Assembly (NCBI GenBank): GCA_033720695.1
Contig: JAWWCA010000108.1
Coordinates: 1 to 12,229 of the forward strand
Origin: DATGQT01 sp033720695
GTDB lineage: Bacteria > Bacteroidota > Rhodothermia > Rhodothermales > Rubricoccaceae
DNA: 12,229 nucleotides
Direction: 5' to 3'
The notes under the pieces were generated by a model. The model was not told where the DNA came from and did not search any database. It was given only the letters and a program-made list of their open reading frames with translations. This document shows positions 6,822 to 12,229 of this stretch, one piece after another; positions within the stretch are counted from its first letter, which is position 1; each line of letters opens with the position of its first letter. The translations under genes and the position numbers were made by a program.

Positions 6822-7643
6822 TCACGGATCCCGCGCGACGCCGCTCACCGCGTACAACGCTTGGTCCGCCAGGTAACGCGAGGGCGAGTCGCCGACAAAC
6901 TGCTTGAAGTCGCGGTTGAAGTGCGATTGGTCCGCGTACCCCGCCCGGTACGCGACGTCGGCGAGGCCGCGGTGGCGCCCGTCCTGGAGGAGGCCGTGGA
7001 CGACGTTCAGCCGGGCGATCCGCATGTACTGCTTCGGGCTCAGGCCGAGCTGGCGCTTGAAGGCGCGCTCGAGCTGCCGCCGGCTGATGCCGAGGTGGTC
7101 GGCGAGGGCGGCCACCGGCAGGCGCCCGCCCGACGCCCCGATCCACTCGGCCGCGCGGTCGAGGTAGGTGGTCTCGCGGCAGGCCGCCGCCTCGGTCAGG
7201 ACCCGCTCGGCCACGCGGAGCCGCCCCGCCACGTCGCGCGCGTCACGGAGGCGGGCAGCGAGCTCCCGGAAGCGGCGCCCCACGACGGCCGTGAGGTCCT
7301 CGTGCGTGTCGGCCAGCTCGCCGAGGGGGACGCCGAAGAGCGAGCAGAAGCCCGCCGGCTTGAAGCGGATGGCGAACACCTCGACCCGGTCGGCGAAGCG
7401 CACCTCGTACGGCCCGTTCTGCAGCCCGATGAGGATGTCGTCCGGGGACTGCCGCCACCCCGACGCCACGGGGAGGTCGCAGTGCGGGTCTGTCAGGTGG
7501 ACGATGACCTCCACGAACCCGTTCGGCACCACGCGCTGCACGAGGCGGTCGCCGCCGCGCGCGTTGAAGCAGCCCGTCCAGAACCGCTGCACGTAGGGGC
7601 GCAGGGCCTGGACGGGGCGGAACTCCTGGAGCTGGACGTCCAT
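6822..7643 (-). CDS. AraC-family transcriptional regulator
   Basis: This 273-residue protein is a cytoplasmic DNA-binding regulator. The C-terminal part (~163-257) carries both helix-turn-helix motifs of the AraC/XylS domain: LPVAALADHLGISRRQLERA (175-194), and GLADVAYRAGYADQSHFNRD (226-245) followed by FKQFVGDSP. The N-terminal ~150 residues match the style of the DUF6597-like sensor found in many AraC regulators, with LRPYVQRFW near the start, VPNGFVEVIVHL (39-50) and IRFKPAGFCSLFGVPLGEL (92-110). The ligand is unknown. The ATG at 7643 precedes the typical opening. It is the last gene of a leftward series (hydrolase, ABM protein, cupin, AraC) and lies 84 bp after the cupin, so control of those genes or of itself is plausible but not shown. 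Confidence 0.93.
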   Translation of the reverse strand: MDVQLQEFRPVQALRPYVQRFWTGCFNARGGDRLVQRVVPNGFVEVIVHLTDPHCDLPVASGWRQSPDDILIGLQNGPYEVRFADRVEVFAIRFKPAGFCSLFGVPLGELADTHEDLTAVVGRRFRELAARLRDARDVAGRLRVAERVLTEAAACRETTYLDRAAEWIGASGGRLPVAALADHLGISRRQLERAFKRQLGLSPKQYMRIARLNVVHGLLQDGRHRGLADVAYRAGYADQSHFNRDFKQFVGDSPSRYLADQALYAVSGVARDP

Positions 7644-7727
7644 CGTGAGGAAGGGGCGGTGGGGTGCGGGTGGGGCCGGCGGCCTCCAGGGTACGAACGG
7701 CGCGCGCCGGCCTCCCCGCCGGGCGGG

Positions 7728-8162
7728 TCAGGAGGCCGACGGCTCGGCCAGGGCGCGTGTCCCCACGACGTCCATCCGATCCGGGCCCCACCCGTGGTCG
7801 AACGTGGCGACGATGTGGTTGGCCCCGCCGAAGACACCGAGCACCTTCGCGGTCTCGTCGCCGATGTTCGTCACGTCATGGGGTGCCATCGTGGGGACGA
7901 CCAGCAGGCTCCCGGCGCCCACCTCGACGGTCTCGTCCCCGACCGACGCGCGCACCTCGCCCTGGAGGACGACGAGCACCTCCTCGGCGCTGTCGGTGTG
8001 GCGCCCGACGTTCTTGCCGGGCTCCAGCTCGAAGTAGACGGCCGCCGTCGCTTCGGTGCCGTGGGTCCCCAGGAGCGGGAACGTGACGCGGCACGCCTGG
8101 TCGGGGTCGTCCGCCGCGGTCATGTCCATGAGGTCGAGGGTGTCGAGGTTGGCCGTGATCAT
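7728..8162 (-). CDS. Small cupin-domain protein
   Basis: This 144-residue single-domain cupin has a conserved beta-barrel. Motif 1 is GRHTDSAEEVLVVLQG (53-68), which supplies His55 and Glu60 or Glu61, with Asp57 where a second His is common. Motif 2 is VPTMAPHDVTNIG (89-101), which supplies His95. A metal site is therefore likely but differs from the classic HxH pattern. Substrate and reaction cannot be deduced; small cupins of this type range from dioxygenases and isomerases to binding proteins. I chose the ATG at 8162, since the 34 residues upstream in the same open frame are Arg/Pro-rich and not domain-like. It lies between the ABM-like gene (118-bp gap) and the AraC gene (84-bp gap) on the same strand. 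Confidence 0.85.
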   Translation of the reverse strand: MITANLDTLDLMDMTAADDPDQACRVTFPLLGTHGTEATAAVYFELEPGKNVGRHTDSAEEVLVVLQGEVRASVGDETVEVGAGSLLVVPTMAPHDVTNIGDETAKVLGVFGGANHIVATFDHGWGPDRMDVVGTRALAEPSAS

Positions 8163-8199
8163 GGGTCGATGAGGGCAGGTGCGAAAGGTTGTGTGGCGA

Positions 8200-8225
8200 C
8201 GAAGGTATCGGGGCCGACCGGCCCC
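8200..8225 (-). promoter_or_regulatory. Candidate promoter with adjoining palindrome upstream of the cupin
   Basis: Reading leftward, TACCTTCG (8207-8200) matches seven of eight positions of the TAnnTTTG -7 element of Bacteroidota, about 37 bp upstream of the cupin ATG. Just upstream (8210-8225) is an inverted repeat, ggggcc/ggcccc with a four-base loop. It could be an operator or the stem of a weak terminator for the ABM-like gene, but no T run follows it. A -33 TTG is not visible. Confidence 0.3.
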
Positions 8226-8280
8226 GTCTTGGACGAATGCGACCTCCGCCCCGTCATCCCCCAACGGACACCGCGGGCCC

Positions 8281-8607
8281 TCACGCCGTCGCCGAGAAGA
8301 CGATCTCGTAGGCGCGCGGCGTGGGGCCGTAGGGACGGATCACCGGCCGGATCTGCTGCTGCGTCTCCTCGTCGGCCCGGAACGCCTCGAAGGCCTCGCG
8401 GCTCTCCCACTGGAAGTAGTTCAGCACCTTCTCGCCGTCGGTGCTCAGGTGCAGGTGGGCCGAGACGAACCCGGGCTGCTTGCGAACGATCTCGTGCACG
8501 AGGCCCTGGATCGTCTCGCTCAGCTCCGCCTGTCGCTCCGGTGCGACGCTGAACTCGAAGATGACGGTGAAGACCGATTGGTCGCGCCCGATGCTCGATA
8601 GAGACAT
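8281..8607 (-). CDS. Antibiotic-biosynthesis-monooxygenase (ABM)-domain protein
   Basis: This 108-residue protein is a dimeric alpha-beta-barrel family member. It opens with a strand (FTVIFEFSVAPERQAELSE, 13-31), then QPGFVSAHLHLS (44-55), then a strand and helix containing LNYFQWESREAFEAF (62-76), which is the typical ABM/YgiN-like layout. Such proteins are small cofactor-free monooxygenases acting on quinones or polyketides, or relatives with no proven enzyme activity. The sequence does not identify a substrate. The ATG at 8607 gives a short polar leader before the first strand. It lies 163 bp downstream of the hydrolase gene and 118 bp upstream of the cupin gene on the same strand; gaps of this size suggest its own promoter. 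Confidence 0.85.
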   Translation of the reverse strand: MSLSSIGRDQSVFTVIFEFSVAPERQAELSETIQGLVHEIVRKQPGFVSAHLHLSTDGEKVLNYFQWESREAFEAFRADEETQQQIRPVIRPYGPTPRAYEIVFSATA

Positions 8608-8634
8608 GACAGAAGGGGGTAGAGGAAGGGGGTC

Positions 8635-8695
8635 GAGGGTCGGTCCAAATGCACGGACCGGCAGCGGTCGAATCTAGCGACTGAAGCCGACCCTC
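8635..8695 (-). promoter_or_regulatory. Nested inverted repeats with candidate promoter upstream of the ABM-like gene
   Basis: Two inverted repeats are nested here. The outer arms gagggtcgg (8635-8643) and ccgaccctc (8687-8695) match perfectly. The inner arms cggtcc (8641-8646) and ggaccg (8655-8660) flank eight bases. On the minus strand the inner loop contains TGCATTTG (8653-8646), seven of eight positions of TAnnTTTG, about 39 bp upstream of the ABM-like ATG. An operator overlapping a promoter is the simplest reading. A -33 element is not clear. Confidence 0.35.
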
Positions 8696-8770
8696 TAACG
8701 CCTCCTCCTAAACTGCCGCAGGCCGCGCCCCGCTGCTCGGTCGGGAGGACCCCATCCCCGCCGCCGGGTC

Positions 8771-9643
8771 TCAGGCGTCCGCCTGCGCGGCGAGCGCCGC
8801 GACCCGCTCAGCGATTGCCTCGGCCTGGTCTTCCTGGAGGAAGTGCTTCCCGGGGAGCCGGTGGATCGCCTCCAGGCGGGCCGCCTCGCGCGCCGCCTCG
8901 CCGAAGGTTTCCACCCGGAGGGCCGGGTCGCGGTCGCCCCAGACCACCTGCACCGGGTAAGGGACGTCGCGGAGCGTGGACCGGTAGAGGGCCTGCTTCT
9001 CGGGGGTGGTCTCGAAGCTGCGCATGATCCGGAGGAACGCCGCCCCGCCATCGTCCCGCTTCAGCAGGCCGAGGTAAGCATCGAGCTCGGCGTTCGTGAC
9101 CGCCGACGGGTCGGCGATCCCCTGTATCCGCATCAGCAGGCGGAACGCGGGCCGGGCCATCCCCTTCAACCACAGCGGCCCGAGGACGCGGGACTCGAAC
9201 GGCCGCATCACCCACGGCTTCGTGAAGCCGGCCACGTTCACGAGCGTGTTCAGCACCGTCAGCGAGCGGACGCGCTCCGGCAGGGCCGCCGCCACCTCGA
9301 ACCCGACGGGCCCGCCGAGGTCGTGGACGACGAGGTGGAACCGCCCGAGCCCGAGGGCCTCGACGGCAGCGATGGAGAACGCGCCGAACCCCGTCCATGA
9401 GTAGTCGAAGCCCGCTGGCCGCTCGGCGAGGCCGAGCCCGGGGAGGTCGAACGCGACGCCCCGGAGGCCGCGCCGCGCGAGGGCGCCGAGCACCTTCCGG
9501 TAGAGGAAGCTGGACGACGGCACCCCGTGCATGCAGAGCACCGGGGGCCCGCCGCCCTCCTCGCGCACGAAGCTCCGCACGCCGGCTGCGCTGAACGTGC
9601 GGCCGGCGGCCTTGTGGGCAGCGATGACGTGGGCTTCGTTCAT
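8771..9643 (-). CDS. Alpha/beta hydrolase with Asp nucleophile, haloalkane dehalogenase/epoxide hydrolase-like
   Basis: This 290-residue cytoplasmic hydrolase has the length of the haloalkane dehalogenase and epoxide hydrolase families. The oxyanion-hole segment is HGVPSSSFLYRKVL (39-52). The nucleophile elbow VVHDLGGPVG (105-114) carries Asp108, as in those families, instead of Ser. The acid is in WGDRDP (235-240). GKHFLQED (265-272) carries the catalytic His267 in the HFxQED context typical of dehalogenases. A cap domain spans about 135-215. Classical dehalogenases bind halide with Asn after HG and Trp after the nucleophile; here those residues are Val41 and Leu109, so dehalogenation is doubtful. 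The ATG at 9643 starts a short leader before strand 1. The gene lies 96 bp after the membrane protein gene. Confidence 0.9.
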   Translation of the reverse strand: MNEAHVIAAHKAAGRTFSAAGVRSFVREEGGGPPVLCMHGVPSSSFLYRKVLGALARRGLRGVAFDLPGLGLAERPAGFDYSWTGFGAFSIAAVEALGLGRFHLVVHDLGGPVGFEVAAALPERVRSLTVLNTLVNVAGFTKPWVMRPFESRVLGPLWLKGMARPAFRLLMRIQGIADPSAVTNAELDAYLGLLKRDDGGAAFLRIMRSFETTPEKQALYRSTLRDVPYPVQVVWGDRDPALRVETFGEAAREAARLEAIHRLPGKHFLQEDQAEAIAERVAALAAQADA

Positions 9644-9677
9644 CCCCTCAGGATAGGCATCGGCCTGGTTCTCAGAG

Positions 9678-9687
9678 CCCCCCCCCC
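9678..9687. repeat. Run of ten C between the hydrolase and membrane-protein genes
   Basis: Ten consecutive C residues lie in the 96-bp gap, about 35 bp upstream of the hydrolase ATG. A perfect 12-bp palindrome, ccctgcgcaggg, follows at 9706-9717. The tract is in a position where length change could affect expression of the hydrolase, but its length is also within the range of common sequencing error in GC-rich DNA. Confidence 0.6.
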
Positions 9688-9739
9688 GGAGAACGTGTGC
9701 GGCTCCCCTGCGCAGGGCGAGGCGACGGCGGACGGCGGC

Positions 9740-10315
9740 CTAGGAGGCGAAGGCCCCGGGCAGGAAGCGGAAGAAGAACCCCGCGACGACGTACGTCACG
9801 AGCACGAGCCCCGCGATGACGCGCTGCGCGCGCACGCTCCCGAACGCGGCGCCGGCGAGGTAGAGCCCGATGGTCCAGATCTGGACCGGCCGGTAGGCCG
9901 TCCACGCCGGCTCCGTCCCGACGATCCATCCGTCCCACGTCACGACGACGGAGAACGCGGCCATGACCAGCATGAACGGGACGCGGATCCGGTCGAACGC
10001 CGCCTGCACGCTCGCCCCCGCCTCCAGCGCCTCCGTCGAGACGAGGAGGCTCGCCGCGACGTGGAGCAGCGTCGGGGCGAGGAGCATGTAGAAGAAGAGG
10101 GGGAACCGCCACTCGGCCGCCCGGAGGTCCCACAGCGACCACCAGTAGAGCGCGGCGACGACGAAGAGGGCGGCGGCCCAGACGAGGGGGACGGGGTCGA
10201 GCCGGACGCGCCCTCGGTGCCGGACGAGGTCCGCGACGCCCTGGACGAGGTGGGTGACGCCGATGGCGAGCACCAGCGAGACCATGACGAGGATGAAGCT
10301 GAAGAGGTCGGTCAC
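9740..10315 (-). CDS. Six-helix integral membrane protein of unknown function
   Basis: This 191-residue protein is almost entirely hydrophobic with about six predicted membrane helices (near 4-26, 42-62, 71-92, 110-131, 141-160 and 164-184). Basic loops are VRHRGRVR (31-38) and RIR (109-111). I recognise no catalytic or transport motif. The WWSLWDLR stretch (58-65) and the Trp-rich loop near 127-146 are the most distinctive features. The start is GTG at 10315, which places TDLFSFILV at the membrane entry; the ATG at codon 11 would cut helix 1 and is less likely. It stands 96 bp upstream of the hydrolase gene on the same strand. The 209 bp upstream of it hold no gene and no clear promoter. Confidence 0.8.
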   Translation of the reverse strand: MTDLFSFILVMVSLVLAIGVTHLVQGVADLVRHRGRVRLDPVPLVWAAALFVVAALYWWSLWDLRAAEWRFPLFFYMLLAPTLLHVAASLLVSTEALEAGASVQAAFDRIRVPFMLVMAAFSVVVTWDGWIVGTEPAWTAYRPVQIWTIGLYLAGAAFGSVRAQRVIAGLVLVTYVVAGFFFRFLPGAFAS

Positions 10316-10524
10316 GCTGCCGGGGGCCTCATCGGGTGCACAGAGCTGGAAGGCCGCGGAACGACTGGCCGCTCAGCCGCGCAGAGCGAGACGACGGCAG
10401 GATGTAGTGAAGTAATCACTGGCGGTGGTACGAGGTAAGGCCGGAGGGCTCTTCGTCGGATGGAGAGGCGGGTTAGGCGGCGCCTGTCGTTCCAAACTTC
10501 CAGAGTACATCATAATTGATCTTG
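10316..10524. other. 209-bp intergenic region, no gene seen
   Basis: No credible coding sequence lies here. The left part is GC-rich. A small inverted repeat agtga/tcact with a five-base spacer lies at 10406-10420, about 91 bp upstream of the membrane-protein start. Composition drops sharply after about 10490, marking one edge of the AT-richer island that holds the small downstream gene. Confidence 0.5.
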
Positions 10525-10797
10525 CTAAGACCACACGGCCCAGAGTTGACAAGCGAAACCCACCGCAACGAGTACCAGGCCAAGGCGTGACATGATGGTG
10601 TGACGCTTGCGGCGGGCATCAGTCTCTCGATTGTGATCCACTACTGTTCTCCCGGACTCGTCAATCGGGGTTTCATCTTCAAGGCCGAGTGATACTCCGA
10701 GATCGAAGTTTGGCTGTGGAGGCCCCCAAATGAAGATGATAAACACACCGATGATTCCGAGCGAAAGGCCAATGGTACTGAGCGCTTTTGGAGTCAT
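10525..10797 (-). CDS. Small two-helix membrane protein, hypothetical
   Basis: This 90-residue protein has a membrane helix near each end (about 6-24 and 69-88). Between them is an acidic then basic linker (roughly 36-68) with GPPQP just after helix 1. The KALSTIGLSLGIIGVFIIF opening (4-22) resembles widespread unnamed small membrane proteins with STIGL-type first helices and a matching RLGL second helix (71-74 here). No function is known to me. I chose ATG at 10797; the open frame continues 20 codons further to a TTG, but that part holds a promoter-like sequence. Codon use is strikingly AT-richer than in all neighbours: positions 10501-10860 count to about 50% G+C by hand, against 70% or more around it. 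This suggests recent acquisition. It follows the helicase gene by 113 bp on the same strand. Confidence 0.75.
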   Translation of the reverse strand: MTPKALSTIGLSLGIIGVFIIFIWGPPQPNFDLGVSLGLEDETPIDESGRTVVDHNRETDARRKRHTIMSRLGLVLVAVGFACQLWAVWS

Positions 10798-10830
10798 GCC
10801 TAAGAGGTTTAATATTGAAGTTTGATCTTC

Positions 10831-10857
10831 GTTATACGGATGTGGTACGTAGAGCAA
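10831..10857 (-). promoter_or_regulatory. Candidate sigma-70-like promoter for the small membrane protein
   Basis: Reading leftward, TTGCTC (10857-10852) and TATAAC (10836-10831) are separated by 15 bp, shorter than the usual 17. The second box lies about 33 bp upstream of the chosen ATG. The region between is AT-rich. It is the best match to a classical -35/-10 promoter in the window, in keeping with a gene of foreign composition. Confidence 0.35.
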
Positions 10858-10910
10858 CGCGGACGCCCTCAGGGTCGGAGAGCGGCCGCCACGATACGGT
10901 CTCGGAGAAC

Positions 10911-12104
10911 CTACTTCCGACGACCCTTCCCGCGACCCCGCCCGCGCGGGGCGGAGGCGGCCGGCGCGGAGGCCGTCCCGAGGTCGGGGAGCGCGCCCTG
11001 CGGGATGCGGCGGCCGGTGTGCTTCTCGATGGCCCGGAGCGCGGCCTCCTCGTCGTGCGAGACGAACGTGACGGCGTCGCCGGTGGCCTCGGCGCGGCCG
11101 GTGCGGCCGATGCGGTGGATGTAGTCGGCCGCCTGGCCCGGCGTGTCGTAGTTGACGACGTGGGAGATCCCGTCCACGTCGATCCCGCGCGCGGCGATGT
11201 CGGTGGCGACGAGGACGCGGACGTCGCCGTCGCGGAAGGCGGCGAGGGCGCGCTGGCGCTGGCCCTGCGAGCGGTTGGAGTGGATGGCGGCGGCGGCGAT
11301 CCCGCGCTGCCCGAGCTTCTTCGTGATGCGGTCGGCGCGGTACTTCGTCCGCGAGAAGACGAGGACGCTCTGGACCGGCTCGGTGCGGAGGACGTGGAGG
11401 AGGAGGTCGAGCTTCCGCTCCTGCGGCACGCGGTAGGCGCGCTGCGCGACGGTCTCGGCCGCGCTCCGCTGCTCACCGACGGCCACGCGCGCGGGCGAGC
11501 GCTGGAGGGTCCGGGCGAGGGCCTCGACGGCCGGCGCCATCGTGGCCGAGAACAGCAGCGTCTGCCGGGCGGCCGGGAGGTGCTGGACGATGCGGCGGAC
11601 GTCCGGGATGAAGCCCATGTCGAGCATCCGGTCGGCCTCGTCGAGGACGAGGACCTCGACGGCGCCGAGGTCGAGCGTGCCTTGGCCGAGGTGGTCGAGG
11701 AGGCGGCCCGGCGTGGCGATCACCACGTCGACGCCGCGGCGGAAGGCGGCCCGCTGGCCGCCGATCCCGACGCCACCGTAGACGGCCACGCTCCGGAGGT
11801 CGGTGAACCGGCCGTAGGTGCGGACGCTCTCCTCGATCTGGAGCGCCAGCTCGCGCGTGGGCGTGACGACGAGGGCGCGGACGGGCCGGCCCGTCGCGCG
11901 GGGCGCCTCGGCCAGCCGGTGGAGGAGCGGGAGCACGAAGGCGGCCGTCTTGCCGGTGCCCGTCTGGGCGCAGCCGGTGAGGTCGCGCCCGTCGAGGGCC
12001 ACGGGGATGGCGGCGGCCTGGATGGGGGTGGGGGTGGTGTAGCCGGTGGCGAGGACGCCCCGGACAAGCGGCTCGGACAGGCCGAGCGTGGAGAACGTGG
12101 TCAT
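10911..12104 (-). CDS. rhlE: DEAD-box RNA helicase, RhlE type
   Basis: This 397-residue ATP-dependent RNA helicase has both RecA-like domains and every motif. The Q motif is in FSTLGLSEPLVRGVLATGY (4-22) and PTPIQ (25-29). Motif I is AQTGTGKT (46-53), Ia PTREL (82-86), Ib TPGR (131-134), II DEAD (155-158), III SAT (186-188), IV VLVFSRT (247-253), V ATDIAARGID (300-309) and VI HRIGRTGR (330-337). LVLDEADRMLDMGF is characteristic of the RhlE subgroup, which acts in ribosome assembly and RNA turnover, often in the cold. A short basic Arg/Gly-Lys tail (from about 386) probably aids RNA binding. The ATG at 12104 gives MTTFSTLGL; the 28 residues upstream in the open frame are Pro/Arg-rich and unlike the family. 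The 125 bp upstream to the window end show no convincing promoter, only a small AT-richer patch near 12169-12183. Confidence 0.96.
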   Translation of the reverse strand: MTTFSTLGLSEPLVRGVLATGYTTPTPIQAAAIPVALDGRDLTGCAQTGTGKTAAFVLPLLHRLAEAPRATGRPVRALVVTPTRELALQIEESVRTYGRFTDLRSVAVYGGVGIGGQRAAFRRGVDVVIATPGRLLDHLGQGTLDLGAVEVLVLDEADRMLDMGFIPDVRRIVQHLPAARQTLLFSATMAPAVEALARTLQRSPARVAVGEQRSAAETVAQRAYRVPQERKLDLLLHVLRTEPVQSVLVFSRTKYRADRITKKLGQRGIAAAAIHSNRSQGQRQRALAAFRDGDVRVLVATDIAARGIDVDGISHVVNYDTPGQAADYIHRIGRTGRAEATGDAVTFVSHDEEAALRAIEKHTGRRIPQGALPDLGTASAPAASAPRGRGRGKGRRK

Positions 12105-12229
12105 GCAGGGGGGGTGGTGCAGAGCGCATTCGGCGGGAGGCCGGCGCGCTGCAGGGGTGGGGGGACGCTTTCGTAAACCCAAGACCACGGGCCGTCCCCG
12201 GGAGCGGCGGCGAGGCGCTGCTCGGGCGG

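Noticed and set aside
8163..8264. N-terminal extension of the cupin to an upstream start
   Set aside because: The extra 34 residues are Arg/Pro-rich without similarity to cupins and would overlap the promoter-like box and palindrome; ATG at 8162 fits better.
6567..8552. Plus-strand open frame of 661 codons opposite the AraC, cupin and ABM genes
   Set aside because: Its composition is that of a complementary-strand shadow and it overlaps three genes with recognisable domains on the minus strand.
9527..10438. Plus-strand frame of 303 codons opposite the six-helix membrane protein
   Set aside because: It is highly charged low complexity, as expected from the complement of a hydrophobic, GC-rich membrane protein gene.
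10472..10478. GTTAGGC heptamer near the AT-rich island, resembling an integron attC core, with a near match cttaggc just before the small gene's ATG
   Set aside because: No partner RYYYAAC heptamer and no long imperfect palindrome are present within attC distance, and there is no integrase or cassette array in view. A single heptamer is expected by chance.
10788..12176. Plus-strand frame of 462 codons opposite the helicase
   Set aside because: The helicase on the minus strand has every DEAD-box motif; this frame is Gly/Asp/Glu-rich shadow sequence.

Overview
The window is very GC-rich bacterial DNA with dense coding and few recognisable Shine-Dalgarno sequences. Overall gene style fits a high-GC member of the Bacteroidota/Rhodothermota side of the tree (for example a Rubrivirga- or Rubricoccus-like marine bacterium). 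That includes a PrmA with an FGTGYHEST-type loop, TAnnTTTG-like promoter candidates and a secreted protein with tandem repeats. The taxonomy is inference from style, not a match. The first ~120 bases are homopolymer-rich and look like a poor-quality contig end.

Region 1 (1-3353, minus strand) reads leftward as a probable operon: a 644-residue exported or membrane-anchored protein built of four related repeats, then prmA (ribosomal protein L11 methyltransferase), then a Ppx/GppA-family phosphatase cut by the window edge. Stop and start of the last two overlap by one base.

Region 2 (3354-3572) is a 219-bp divergent intergenic space. It contains one small AT-rich island suited to a promoter on either strand and a perfect 13-bp tandem duplication.

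Region 3 (3573-6784, plus strand) is a complete partner-switching module: a membrane-anchored GAF-PP2C (RsbU/SpoIIE-type) serine phosphatase, a STAS anti-sigma-factor antagonist and an RsbW/SpoIIAB-type serine kinase. By family knowledge the kinase phosphorylates the STAS protein and sequesters a target (often a sigma factor). The phosphatase reverses this when its sensor is activated. No sigma factor gene lies nearby, and the kinase has His where the G1-box Asp is expected.

Region 4 (6822-10315, minus strand) holds an AraC-type regulator, a cupin, an antibiotic-biosynthesis-monooxygenase-like (ABM) protein, an alpha/beta hydrolase with an Asp nucleophile and a six-helix membrane protein. The gaps are 84-163 bp, so several promoters are likely. 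Two gaps contain palindromes at promoter-like sequences.

Region 5 (10316-12229, minus strand) has a small two-helix membrane protein in a roughly 50% GC island that is strikingly unlike its neighbours, preceded on the same strand by an RhlE-type DEAD-box RNA helicase. Long open frames antisense to these genes are GC-driven shadows. No RNA genes, CRISPR arrays, transposases or convincing intrinsic terminators were seen. No intergenic stretch exceeds 300 bases.
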